Under the pieces are notes generated by a model. That model was given only the letters and a program-made list of their open reading frames with translations. It had not been told where the DNA came from and searched no databases. DNA of 63,837 bases from Phoronis australis. Its lineage: Eukaryota; Phoronida; Phoronidae. Position numbers and translations under genes: made by a program. The stretch spans positions 1 to 63,837 of the forward strand of contig NMRA01000763.1 in NCBI GenBank assembly GCA_002633005.1, in the 5' to 3' direction. Numbering within the stretch: position 1 is the first letter of the stretch; each line of letters opens with the position of its first letter. Positions 1 to 12,589 of this stretch are shown piece by piece.

Positions 1-880
1 GGCATCACACTCCATGCGAGCAGCCATACTGAAGCTATAAGCACAAAAATGCAATGTGGATCTCTGATTTGTCAATTTAATAGAAAAGCGCCACCTTGTG
101 GCAGGAATGTGCACAATATTTCTTGCAACAAAGCACCTTTTTTTCAGAAAAATGTGCAAGTGTAGACGTGGGAACTTTTTGGAATTTGATTTATAGGTAT
201 ATTATCTAGCCACATAGAAAAAACTAGGTTACCTCCCAAAGTGCTCACAAAGATGAACGCTATGAGATCTGGCCCACCGACTATTTCTGCCGTTTGGTTT
301 GTCGGTCGATCATAAGACTTTCACACCGCACTAGTTTTTGGGAGCTCCCTAGATGCTATGTAGTTAAGCTAGGTATGAGGATTTACTTCTAGACTCCCTT
401 GCTACCCTATAGTGGTGCCATCACGCGTATCCAATACCGATGAATAATATAAAACCGGCTGTAACCGTCTGCACGATCCTGTTATCTACGCACTCGGGCG
501 AAGCTGGCCGGGTACTGCCTGGTGATTTCAGGAAGATCTTTGAATCAGAAGCAAATTCACAGTTTATTACTAACTTAGCTATCATTGTACTTAGTAGTAC
601 CAGTACCTGCAACAATTTTGTTGTTGTTGTTGTCCATCTATATTCTATCTTTAACGGATGGTCTGGGCTGGACCTTCACACGGGGGCTGACCAAAGCCCC
701 TGTACCCCACCCACGTGGCTACGGACTGGTGAAACGTTCCACTTCAAGTGAAGTGTTATACAGTAACATGCATGTAAGTTTGGTTTTTATTCGCTGCTTT
801 AACTTGCTATTTCTAAGGAAATCAAGCCAACTATTTAAGCAAACAGTTGTTGAAACCGCCACTATAAAACGTTTTGTCAC
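1..880. repeat. Direct repeat copy A (~880 bp, left end off-window)
   Basis: Bases 1-880 match 11712-12589 almost base for base, including TATAAAACCGG and the GTTGTTGTTGTCC run. The match stops at GTTTTGTCAC in both copies; the left boundary is beyond the window. No protein motif was recognised inside it. Confidence 0.9.
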
Positions 881-1510
881 AAGCTTTGTATGGTATTGGG
901 CCACTAATAAGCCAGTAACCTGTATAAGGCCGGGCCGGTATTGACCCTGTACTTGGCTAGCTTACTCCCAGTACTGGCCCAGTACATGACATGATGTAAT
1001 CATGGGTCAGTACTAGGCCTATACCGGAGCGGTAACGGGCCGGCTGCAACAGCTTTTTACGATATTGGGCCATTAATAAGCCAATACCGTATGCAGTGCT
1101 GGGCCAGCGTTGGTCCAGTAGTGGGCCAGCTTAATACTCCCAGTTGTGCCCCAGTAAAGTTCACGAAGTGGTTCTTTACTAGTAGGGCTGGGCCAGTACT
1201 GGCATAGCAATGAGCCGTGACATTTTGAGTGCTCATCGGATCACCCACTTTTATTCTGCCCAACGGTTCTGTAGCAAGTGCTGGTTCTTGGGCAGATTCT
1301 ATTCCCATTAGTTACTTATGTGCTGTTACATCAGTTGCAGTGTATCATAATCTCATTAACGCTGTTATTTGGTATTAAAATGTCTTCACTTTTTGTACGA
1401 TGTTTGTTGTGAATAATGAAAAAGTTCGGGCAATGAACAATGAAAACTCCCAGTAAACAAGACGGTATTGGCCCAGTACTGGATATTTGTACATGTAGCT
1501 CCTACCGCGT
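881..1510. repeat. Array of GGCCCAGTACTGG-like palindromic words
   Basis: Variants of CAGTACTGGCCCAGTAC and TATTGGGCCA recur many times over about 600 bases on both strands, without a fixed period. It adjoins repeat copy A. It is probably a degenerate satellite or inside a transposon. Confidence 0.6.
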
Positions 1511-1814
1511 GTACCGCATACCGCTTTACATTAGTGAGTCACTAATGGTCCAATCCATTCAACCAGATGTATTACAGCGTAATTTTACTTTTTTTAAAGA
1601 AAACTTTCCACCAGATGACTCTCACAGCCATTTTGAAATTTCCGTTGAAGAACACTTGAGTTGTTTAGAGATTTTCTACAGTTTGAAACCAGCGTGTGTA
1701 ACAGAATAATGAAGGATTTTCACAGTGAACTTCAGATTTCTGGTAAGTTTCATATTTGTTTACTTTGAATGAAGTGCCAGTGTATGTAAAAGCCAACAAA
1801 ACCTGATTTATACC

Positions 1815-2140
1815 ACAGACGTTCTCAGCTTCTGATGGTCTCCCATACAAATTACAATATACACTACTACAAGATACATGTATGACACGGGATTAGGAAT
1901 TCCACGGGTGCTTCACTTCACCGCCTATACCAAACACAAACCTCAACAAATGTACACAAAACAGGTCCAACAAACCATGAGTAATTGTTATTTCTTCTGA
2001 TAGCATTCACGGTGCCCAGCTCCAGCGTGTTTGCAACAAATTCGCGATCAAAGCACAAAAATCTCCCCAAAAGCCAACGCGTGCTGTCACTGTGTCGCAT
2101 GAAAATTGCAGATTCGTGGTCGCGGAAGTTCATGACATTA
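1815..2140 (+). repeat. Dispersed repeat family D, copy 1
   Basis: It shares GACGTTCTCAGCTTCTGAT, GGAATTCCACGGGTGCTTC and a CATTCACGGTGCCCAGCTCC block with 2245-2640 (inverted) and 49388-49650 (direct). The three copies have diverged by substitutions and indels. Confidence 0.7.
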
Positions 2141-2244
2141 GTTATTCCACACATATCCAGACCATTACGAAACCCTCCGTGATAAATCGGCAATTGTCTT
2201 TCTTCCGTAAGTCATCGGATAGCTCGTATCGACTCTCGTGTGAC

Positions 2245-2640
2245 TCATTGAAAGTACTGACGCATCTGCTTTTTGGACAGAATTTTGTGCTTCGACCGCT
2301 GTCCAGAGCAGGACACTGTAAATGCTATCAGAAGAAAGAACAATTGCTCATGGTTAGCTGAATCCCTGTTTTGTGTAAATTTATTGAGTTTTTTTATTTG
2401 ATATGGACACCTGTATTGAACTAGTGAAGCACACATGAAAGATTTAGTCCTGAGTTCATTGGGTACGATCAGAAGCTGAGGACGTCTGTCAGTTGTATCC
2501 CAGGCGTCCCCAGCCTCTGAGTCTGATCGTCCCAAGTACACTATAATACTAAAAGGTCTGACACTCCGTTTTGGGAAGATTTTAAAATTTGTGTAAAGTG
2601 AAGCACGCATGGAATTCCTAGATCCGAGTGTCATGCCTTG
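2245..2640 (-). repeat. Dispersed repeat family D, copy 2 (inverted)
   Basis: The reverse complement aligns with 1815-2140, giving a head-to-head arrangement with about 100 bases between. The block GGAATTCCATGCGTGCTTC, here reversed, marks the shared end. It contains an internal partial duplication of the CAGACGTCCTCAGCTTCTGA segment. Confidence 0.65.
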
Positions 2641-4439
2641 TATAAGTTAACCATGTAAGAAACATAAAAGTTGGGCACTAAAACTTTGTCTAGCCTAGGC
2701 TCCCAGCTTCAACTGTTCTAAATCCAAGCAAAATCTGTGTACAACTCCCTCAGACTGGTATTACATAAACAGGGATATTTCTGACCACATTTGAACCTGT
2801 GCCCTTTGAGTGCCCCTGATGACGAAAGTATGTGTTTTCAAAAAGATGGTTCTGGCAGACTTGGTGTAATTCAGCGGTAACATATGAAAGAGAAACCTCA
2901 AGGGCATTGAAAATTAGAACACAGTGATGGTCATGTAAAAGTTTTAAACACGAATGGTAATTTACGATCAAATATCGGAAAGTGTTAACGGCCTATTCAC
3001 TCATTTTAATGAAATCTGCAACCTATACATTACCCGTAATCTGTACGGCTGTAAGTTACTAGATCCTTGCATTTTTGGAAGAGTTCGTTTTAAAAGATGC
3101 GTCTGGAGGTGGAATTACATGTACTGTAATGTACTTTTTCCCTTTTGTATGTACTAATAGCACAAATGTTCATCCAAGAATATCCCTGCATAAACATCAG
3201 AAGTCTTCTTTCCTTTATCCCATTGAATTGTCCAAGTTGTGATGGTGAACTGGTTATTGAATTTCTAAAAACAAACACAAAACTCTGAATTGAAGGAAGC
3301 TAAATAGTTAACATGGCGTATTTCACTTGTGCTTTTGCTTGTACGCCTGTCGTTTGTGCAAGCGACCCCAGTGTCAAAATCAAGAAATTGGTCTGCAATT
3401 TAGAGTTCCATTTACATCTACGTGTAATTGTTCGTTTGGAGTTTTCATCAAACACGTGTCACCACAAAAGCTCTGTGGCTTTAGTTAGTCTTTCTAAAGA
3501 CGTTTCAGAACATCCGAGGTGCTGTAAAGTACCGCATTAATCAAGACCAGTGACACAGTATGAGCTCATACTAGCGGAGATACATGTAGGTAAATTTCTG
3601 ACCGAGCAGGACCTACCTTGGAGTCAAATCATAGTGTATCCAATGTTCACGAAAGACAATCTAGTCCTCAGTTTTCACCCTAGCAGAAAGTGCCTCTACC
3701 CTGAACACCCAAGACTTTCCCGCAGAAGAAAATCTGAACGAGGTAATGAATCGAACATTTCACGGCGGATATTGCCTCAGGTTGGACAGGCCGAAATGGG
3801 ACCTTCGATTCAAGAGCCATAAGTTCAAGTGTCACAGTTGGAGTTAAATGTACCAACTATGCTTTCCAAGTGATCGCCATATACATACGTGTATTTTATC
3901 GAAGCCAATCGTACATGTAGTTTGTAGTTGAGGTGAAATGACAGTAGTCAACCCAGAGGCGTAGTACGCACATCTTTTCCCCCGTTGACACCTCACTTAA
4001 GTGGCGCCCGCCCCGAACCCCTGTTGGTATCTGTGTAACCATCCAGTTAAAAAATGTCTGATACATCAATTAGACGACACCTGCTCAACTCTTCCCCCCA
4101 CCCCCTGAGCAAGCGCCCAGCAACATCTGATCCCGTTGCCATGGCAGAATCAAACACTTGGTATGTTTGCTATGAATTCCAGACCGCTGTGTTGAACTGT
4201 GTTTACCTAATGTCTGGCATCAAATGAGTATTTTTAAAATGTTATCGCATGATTTTTTACTTGGCGGAATTCTTAGAATTCCGACAAGTATGTTGCTCTG
4301 TCGTCAAGTTTTTTTTTTGTTCGCACTGTACAGGTGGCAATTTTCGTCCCATTCTCAAGAAATTTGCACACGACGTGTAAATCGGAAAGTCCTGGAAGCC
4401 TTTTTTTTTGCTCATGATCGAATTCAAAATAGCGGACGT
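2641..4439. other. No recognisable feature
   Basis: Only short chance frames are present. None has a family motif or a convincing splice context. Confidence 0.5.
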
Positions 4440-5640
4440 GGCGGCTATTTTGTTTCCGATTTCAGAGTCAAATGCTCATAGAGGCCGCGTTTTTCAACGT
4501 ACAGAGCTGAAACGAGGTAAAATTATTATAGAATACATGTGCTACAACTGTGCCAAAAATGGCTGACTTCCGGTCAAAGATGGCGGAACTATTGGAAGTG
4601 GCGCATGCACACCTCGATATCTGGCCGTTTAACCGGAAGTCTCTTTCAAGATGGCGGCTCTGGCGCATTTTCACTCGTTTTCAATCGTTCTGCTGTCGCA
4701 TTTTTAACGGGAAGAGCAAATGACGTGAACTTTTGCATGTGGATTCCTTAAAGTATGCTCTTTCAAAAGTTCTGTGATAACTTTTTTCTCAGACTTACCG
4801 TTTTCGAGTTATTTGACTTTGAATTTCAAAAAAACGCAAAATTTCATTTTTTTTTCGAAAAATTGATGGAATGTTGCGAAACTGTCAATCTAGATAGAGT
4901 TTTGGGTGGGCTTTCAGAAGATATTTCCCATTTTCCGCTACAACGTCTACTTATTGAATTACTTGAGATTTTCTGATAACGCTGTTCCTTTGTTGACAGC
5001 TCTTGCTGCACTGATGTTGGTTAAGCTTGTGTTGAACAAGACCAAGAAGGCATTGCTCACAGAGGCCGCATTTTTCCACGTGCAGGGCTGAAAATAAGTA
5101 CGATTATTATGAAGTACAAGCAATATAACTGCGCATTAAATCTTTAACTTCTGGTCAAAGATGGCGGAAATATCGGCAATGGCGCATGCGCACCTCGATA
5201 ACTGGCCGAAAATGTTTTTTTCATGTAGAGGGCGCATTGGCGAACCAATCATTTTCAAACTGGTCATGTGTTTGTTGCTGTTGATTAGCTTTTATAAAAT
5301 TTTGTTTAACCGGAAGTCACTTTCAAGATGGCGGTTCTGGCGCATTTTCCCCGTTTTCAATCGTTCTACCGTCGCATTTTTAACGAGAAGAGCAAATGAC
5401 GTGAATTTTTACTTGGGGACTCCTTGAAGTATGTTCTTTCAAAAGTTTTGGGATAACGTTTTTCTCAGTCTTACCGTTTTCGAGTTATTTGACTTTGAAT
5501 TTCAAAAAAACGCGAAATTTCAATTTTTTCGAAGAAATTATGGAATGTTGCGAAACTATCAATTCAGAAAAAAATTTCAATTTTTCGCTACTTTTCAAAT
5601 TATTTGAGATTTTCTGACAGTGCTGTTCCTTTGCTGAGCG
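4440..5640. repeat. Tandem duplication of a ~550-600-bp unit with AAGATGGCGG motifs
   Basis: 4440-5000 and 5060-5640 align throughout (GAGGCCGC-TTTTTC, GCGCATGC-CACCTCGAT, ACCGGAAGTC, CGTTTTCGAGTTATTTGACT). The second copy has an extra ~90-bp stretch at 5210-5305. Each unit has two AAGATGGCGG words, the core seen in YY1-type sites. No coding sequence was recognised. Confidence 0.8.
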
Positions 5641-7254
5641 CTCTTACTGCATTGATGTTGGTTTAGTTTATTTGAACAAGACTGTAGCTAATTTCTTACT
5701 AATTTAGGACATCTAAGTTCGTCGTATGAAGGTTATGATGTTGTTCATCATCGCCACCTTCATCATCACAATCATCATAGTCGTTAATTTTGCCTATTGT
5801 CGCTCAAGACTGTAGGTAGCACTAAACAGTCAGGCAGCGGCCACGGAGCATTTTCTAGTCCCTAGAATTTATGTTGAGGGCAGACGATCTTCAATTCGAC
5901 AGTGTGACTCCATTAGATTGTAAAACATCGAGAAACCGTCAACAAAATTAAAACATCGACAAATTTTTTCCTCACCAATTTACAGCTATAACATTTGCGA
6001 ATTTTAACCATTCAGATAAAAAGTCCTTCCAAAGCCTACTGCGGAATAGAATAAAATTCGATCTTATCTTAGACTGATTTTTGCCTAAATTTTGTTCTCT
6101 AGCATAGTTTGACACCATCACGCACAAAAACAGGCCGCACGGTGCAAGTTTGATGTCTAAAAACACTGACGTCAGCTGGGCAAAATTATTTTCTGTACAG
6201 CACAAGTATAGCATCGCAAGTGACACAATGAACGCCTATTGGGCTTGAGATTTTCATATTTATTATGAAACAGGTCACCCCGATCATGGTCGTTATAATA
6301 AATGTGCATATTGTGAGGTGTTCCCATTTCCTCATCTTTTCAGAAAGAAAATATATTCCTGGTGAATAAATATACTTCTGCCAGATTTGACAGTCAAGAA
6401 TACAGTACACGGCCAAGTTGTTGCCTTGAACTTTCTTTACTAACAACATTCAATGTTTGTTACGCTAATTTTGTCCATTCGCATGACACTGGCTCCGTAG
6501 CCAGCCAGCACTGCTTGGGGGGTTCGAATTTCTAGAAAGGTGGTTGCAAGCGTCGACACAGTAGGGTTTTCGGTAAGGTCCTTGACACCGTTTAATTGGA
6601 GGGAAGGGTTAATATGTACACAAAACTACATTGTATAATGCAATGGTAACGGGAAAATGCCTAAATAATGTCGCTCTCGGTCGATATGTGCGTGATTACC
6701 CAGGCGACCGGCAGTGGTGCTGCGTGGTCGTGTGCTCGCTGTGCGCACTAGAACAAGCCATCACAACCTTGTGAGGTCTGATGTTACTCTGAAATGCTGT
6801 AGGTGGTTCCTTTGATCTCGGAAGACTCTCAATTGGCTGATTTAATCATATATGTTCTAATCAAAGCATATAACCGCACATTGCTTGTCGTCATTAAAAG
6901 AGTACAATAAAAAAGTTAATCAATGCCTTTTAGGTCATTTGGTTTCAGTCAGCCCCGCAATGGGGATGTTAATTTTGTCCCCAATTTCTCATTGTCCGTC
7001 AACAATGCTAAGTATAGCAAGTCGATATTCACATTCCAAATGGTGGTGCACCTTGCCTTGGGGAGCTGTTAAACATTCCTCGCAAGAGGTGTTTAATGAC
7101 CGAATGATGGCCTACTGGCATACCTTCAACTGGCGGCAAGGAAGACCTGCAGTTACAGTGTATTCATAGTACCAGACTCGAGTCCTCTGTGGACCGGGAC
7201 TGCAAAAAGTCTGCTACGTTTGACAAACCGGTTTAAATGGGATCAACCACCGTT
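5641..7254. other. No recognisable gene
   Basis: Low-complexity CATCATCATC-like DNA occurs near 5750. The remaining frames show no motifs. Confidence 0.5.
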
Positions 7255-8038
7255 TCACGACACTAACAAATCCATTTCAAAGCTTTCAGGTCCCTGCGCA
7301 AGCGTCTTGTGTGCCTTCTCGACGAGATTTACACAGCAAGGTTTCAACACTTCCTGAAAACTCGTTTGTTGGCTGATGACCTTATCACTGTCCAAGCTGC
7401 TAGAATAAGATTGCTGGCTAGTATTAGCGGATGGGTGCCCCCTTGGGGGGACGTCAGTTATCGTGAAGCAGGTGGCAACAGCATTGACAAACCGATGCTT
7501 ATGCTCAGGAGCATGGGGTATCATGGTTGATCTGGCCACACCGGAGAGGCTTGTTTCAGCGAGGTCTCCTACTTGCGTACTTTAATTTGGCTAAACACCG
7601 GCTTATGAGACAAAACGGCTAGAAAGCATATGCATTCATGCTGTTCCAGTTCAATGTTATTGCCAGTGGGTTCGGCTTCCAGCTGACAAACTTCGTAGTT
7701 TGTGATGTCAATCTGTCCACGAAGAGATCCACCGCAAAAGGGTCGTCTATTTTGTCTAGCTGGTTGAATACATAGCGGGCAGGCTTTCAATTGCTCTTGT
7801 CTGTGAACACTCTGGATCCGTTGTCTGCCATGACATTCTGCACACCCGGTAGCTGTTCAGCAATAATTACGATCGTGCGTGAAAGACCGTAGTCCCACAG
7901 GTCCCGTGTCACATGACGCGGAGTACGGGATCTCGGACTTCGCATTTTGTTTATTTGCGCCACTGCCGCCATGTTGTCGCCTCTCAAGTGCACATGGTGA
8001 ATCACTAAAATACTCATAATTCTCTCTTTGTCAAACAA
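7255..8038 (-). pseudogene. Decayed DIRS-type tyrosine-recombinase retroelement (RNase H/RT-end remnant)
   Basis: On the minus strand the segment 8038-7787 reads an RNase H tail of DIRS style (DNMAAVAQIN, AEQLPGVQNVMAD). Further along, other frames give AYAF-stop-PFCLI-RCLAK near 7640-7580 and VWPDQP-stop-YPMLL near 7545-7505, which match the DIRS blocks usually written AYAFPPF and QPWYP. Stops and frame changes mean it cannot be expressed. No recombinase domain or terminal repeats were seen. It could also come from a related YR element. Confidence 0.6.
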
Positions 8039-8299
8039 TAATATTAAGACGATTTGCTAAGCAAGCGCGTGATTAATGCCAACACGAAAAACGGGCAACT
8101 TAAGACTGTTTTAAACACAACAACTTTTGTTGCCAACTGGTTGTGCAAAATATAAAGCGTGCTTTGCGCGCTTGTTTACGAGATAAAATTTTGGACCTTA
8201 GATCCGTCACTGGAACTCAAGCACTTTGTTTGGATTCCGTGCGTAGGCAAAATTGCCCGCATGCCTTACGAATACCGAAATGAGTACGTACTCATGAAG

Positions 8300-8495
8300 A
8301 AGGAATATTGATGAATTATCAACCACGATACATTCATCAAATCCGTTTGGATTTCGTTTGCATGCAAAATGTCTTCATGACGTACAAATACGAGAAAATG
8401 TGTGCGTACAGGTGTATTTGCATTACTAAAATAGTATGAAGCTACGGTGGCAAGAATATAGATGAATTATCAACCACGATTCATTCACCAAAGCA
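8300..8495. repeat. Tandem duplication of a ~145-bp unit
   Basis: GATGAATTATCAACCACGAT followed by a CATTCA-CA end occurs at 8310-8340 and again at 8460-8492. The intervening sequences share TTTGGATTTCGTTTGC-type words with the stretch before 8300. Confidence 0.6.
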
Positions 8496-8675
8496 TGTCA
8501 TGATTGCTTCATTTCACAGCACAACTGACAAATGTAGGGTGTCTACGCCTCACCCAGCGGAGCCACGCGCAAGGCCGGGTCGAAACTAAAAGTAGATAGT
8601 AGTCTAACCTGTCCCCGTCAGTCTTCATGAAGTCACAGAGTCTAAATGATTCTATTTTTTGACTAAACCTAGAAT

Positions 8676-8716
8676 ACACACACACACACACACACACACA
8701 CANCACACATATATAT
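8676..8716. repeat. (CA)n microsatellite with an N, then (TA)n
   Basis: About 16 CA dinucleotides are interrupted by the N at 8703, then a short ATATATA run follows. The repeat length is probably unreliable in this assembly. Confidence 0.95.
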
Positions 8717-8879
8717 AGGTAAATAAAACAACAACAATGGATCAACTGTAATTTTTGGATATAATAACATCCTTTGTCAACAGAAACGGAAACGAGATAT
8801 GACAAATGACGTCTGATATTTGGCGTAATGAACACGATAGTAATGAATGAATATGCTAGCAAGTATACCAAAATAGAAG

Positions 8880-11711
8880 ATTAACCTATTTTTAGGCGGT
8901 GGGCCAGAATTTGTAGGACTTCTAGAAAATGGTTTTTGTGAGTACTTAAGGGGGACAATTTTATTTTAGTGTTTTTTAATTCATTTACTAGAGTCTTTTC
9001 AAAATCCAAAAAGTTCCCACATATATAGTTGCACATTTTTGAGAAATTTGAGTTTGAAGTTGCATAATAACCAGCATAGAGCTTAGAGAACTTATTTTAG
9101 AAAAAAGAGGTTTTGGCGATCTTTTTTGTAAAATAAGTAATATGGTCCCATCGATGTCATTGTATTGAACAATTATACTCTCACATTACATGTTTTTCCA
9201 ACAGTGAAATTTAAAAAATATAAAGTGACACCTAGTGGCAGAAATGCAAACTAAGTCTGAATGTTACTTGGAGGTTATTCTGGCATTGTCAGGCAACAAA
9301 AATAACACAAAACACTTGAGACTGGGCACAATTTGTGTCTCAGTGACTGAACCATTGATTAATGAAGTAAAATATAGATTTTTTTTGCATAATACACCAG
9401 AAATACGTTATAGTACAAAAACAGTATAGTTGAATGATCTCTGTGAATATGCCCACAGACTGTATTAAAATAATAGATTATTCTGACAGCGTTTATCAAG
9501 CAGTATGAGACAAATACATGACAATGATCAAAGTATGTAATTTTTATGACTTAATCAATAAATAATATTACTTTTTAATACAAAAAACACGAAATAATTA
9601 GGTTGGAGGTCTATTTACGGTTGACTTGTCAAAGAGCTATTCAAATGTCATGCAGTCGGTGTTGCTGATGTTACTAAAGTTGTCGCAGCTGGACGTTTCT
9701 AAAGAGTTTGGCCCAGCATTGCAGCACAATTTCATTTTCCCAGCACAAATGTTCTTTTGCACTTGCAGCGTTCATCGTTTAGTACTGTCAATGGAGCTGC
9801 AGGCATTACCATACATTTTAACTGCAAAGCTTCACCGCCAATGAGCCAACTATGGTTGATTAGAGAGGGCACAGCACTGCACACTGGTGATTGGCCCGCA
9901 TGCAATGAAGGGTCAAACACCGAGTCCTTGTTTGGACGCGGGCAGGATTTGGGCAAACCTTTTATTCAAAATATATTATATTGGGCTGTGTTAATTAGAG
10001 TCAGCAAGTGAATTATTGAACACTAAGTCTCAATTCACTTTCATATCTCTTTTTGGGCACAAACTAAAACAGTGATGAGTAGCTTCAACAGTCATTTCTT
10101 CAGATTGCGTGTCCAAATAACTTCATGCACACCAGCTTTCTGAAGAACAGCTTCAAAGTCTTACTTTAGTTTTGAAAGGCGAGTGACATCTCCATGTGTT
10201 AGAAGCTTTGATTCAATGAACTCCATACAAAACTGTAGGAAAACCTCTCTGAAAACTGTGGATTCGTGACTCTTCACAATCTTTGTCTTTCTATTTTTAC
10301 AGCATGATGATCTGTGGTACTTGGCTTCTAAGACACAAGCTCTTTATCTTTGAATTTCATTTGCATATTCAGGGCTGTGGACTGAGCTGTTGCTTACGAT
10401 ACAAGTCCAACTGAAAAAACCTGAATTATTAACACTAATTTAGTATCCAACTATGAGTGAGTTGGCATGCAAATTTTTCAGACGGACTTATAAGGAACTG
10501 ATCCACCACCAGCCTAACTAATTTACATGCCGTCTGATGTGTCACCTAAAAATGTTGATCGTCAAATAATTAGATTAGTTGATGTAACTGAAAATAAACC
10601 AGCTGATATACCAGTGCAGTGATTGAAATTTATTTTTTTTTAAATCAGATACTCATACAATAGTCAATCGACTTATACCTAAGGTAACCATCTTTTGACG
10701 AAATGGACAGTGGCTTCCACTGTCCTCAAATTACGACGGGGATGTTGGCCACTTAGGCACTTTAATTTAATTACCATTGCAGCTACCTAAGTAATTAATG
10801 TTTACAAAAAATGAGAAGAGGTTCCCCCTATCGCAGGATTACGGCAGGGGATGACAGCCACTTGGGCATGTTGATTGCAACCATCTACTCCATTTAACAT
10901 TCTCAAAAATTTTTGACTTAAAGTGCTTAAAATTACACCCACAGTATATCGCCATATGATGATACCCTGGCGCAAGCAGTGTCGATGTGGCAACTGAACA
11001 AGGGAGTGTTCGAAAAACAGGATTGCAGGAGCATTTGTTTAAACTGGGAACAAATGAAAACATTAACGGCCTCTCTACGCGGTACTTCTGAACTTATAGC
11101 AACATGACCTATGGTTTAGCCAGTGCGATGCATAATTTGCCGAAAAGCATCCGGCATATGGAGTACCTATGGTATGAACACCGTCTTAACTGGGTCAGCG
11201 GTATTGTCTAAGACCTAGTCAACCAAGGGCCTGAACAAGTTAAGAAAACTACTGGTGATTATACTGAAACACACGGAAAACGCCAAGATGTACATTTCAA
11301 AAACACGTACCTGTTTATTAAAGCTATAAAGTCGTTACTTCTTTCGCTTTCTTGAAATGTGGTCCATAATATGCTTTTCCTGCTAACAAATGATGCACTC
11401 ATGTTTCAGAATGTTCCTATCTTGTTCAGCTTTAGTACTACTGCTGGTGTGTTGTAATGTAGCAATGCCTTTCTATGTCCCTTCAATTTTTGGTCTGGCA
11501 CTTGGTCTTCTACAGCAGTGTACTGTCTGTATAGGCTATAGCAGGACATGCAGCTGTTTTCTGTACAAATGATTGTGACACCTCTTCTTCTTTTTGATCT
11601 ACTGATCTACAGAGTTTCACAGTCCATCAGCTTTCATCGGGATGCTTCTCTAAGCTTCTTCGGGTTCTGGTATCACAATTGTGTGGAGTTTGATAAACCT
11701 TGAATTATACA
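8880..11711. other. Non-coding stretch between repeat copies
   Basis: 9000-9060 on the minus strand and 9228-9250 on the plus strand weakly resemble parts of the 880-bp repeat (GTGGGAACTTTTTGGA and CACCTAGTGGCAGAAATG words). An open 55-60-codon stretch near 10940-11105 has no recognised homology. No gene is supported. Confidence 0.4.
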
Positions 11712-12589
11712 GGCATCACACTCCATGCGAGCAGCCATACTGAAGCTATAAGCACAAAAATGCAATGTGGATCTCTGATTTGTCAATATAATAGAAAAGC
11801 GCCACCTTGTGGCAGGAATGTGCACAATATTTCTTGCAACAAAGCACCTTTTTTTCAAAAAAATGTGCAAGTGTAGACGTGGGAACTTTTTGGAATTTGA
11901 TTTATAGGTATATTATCTAGCCACATAGAAAAAACTAGGTTACCTCCCAAAGTGCTCACAAAGATGAACGCTATGAGATCTGGCCCACCGACTATTTCTG
12001 GCGTTTGGTTTGTCGGTCGATCATAAGACTTTCACACCGCACTACATTTGGGAGCTCCCTAGATGCTATGTAGTTAAGCTAGGTATGAGTATTTACTTCT
12101 AGAGTCCCTTGCTACCCTATAGTGGTGCCATCACGCGTATCCAATACCGATGAATAATATAAAACCGGCTGTAACCGTCTGCACGATCCTGTTATCTACG
12201 CACTAGGGCGAAGCTGGCCGGGTACTGCCTGGTGATTTTAGGAAAATCTTTGAATCAGAAGCAAATTCACAATTCATTACTAACTTTGCTATCATTGTAT
12301 TTAGTAGTACCAGTATCTGCAACATTTTTTTGTTGTTGTTGTCCATCTATATTCTATCTTTAACGGATGGTCTGGGCTGGACCTTCTCACGGGGGCTGAC
12401 CAAAGCCCCTGTACCCCACCCACGTGGCTACGGACTGGTGAAACGTTCCACTTCAAGTGAAGTGTTATACAGTAACATACATGTAAGTTTGGTTTTTATT
12501 CGCTGCTTTAACTTGCTATTTCTAAGGAAATCAAGCCAACTATTTAAGCAAACTGTTGTTGAAACCGCCACTATAAAATGTTTTGTCAC
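11712..12589. repeat. Direct repeat copy B (~880 bp)
   Basis: This is the second copy of the sequence at 1-880, in the same orientation, with only scattered substitutions and single-base gaps. It could be an LTR-like terminus, a solo copy of a dispersed family or a recent duplication; with one edge missing the sequence does not decide. Confidence 0.9.

Noticed and set aside
1-12589. The two 880-bp repeats as LTRs of one large retrotransposon
   Set aside because: No pol or gag frame lies between them except a minus-strand DIRS fossil, and the left end and target duplication cannot be seen.
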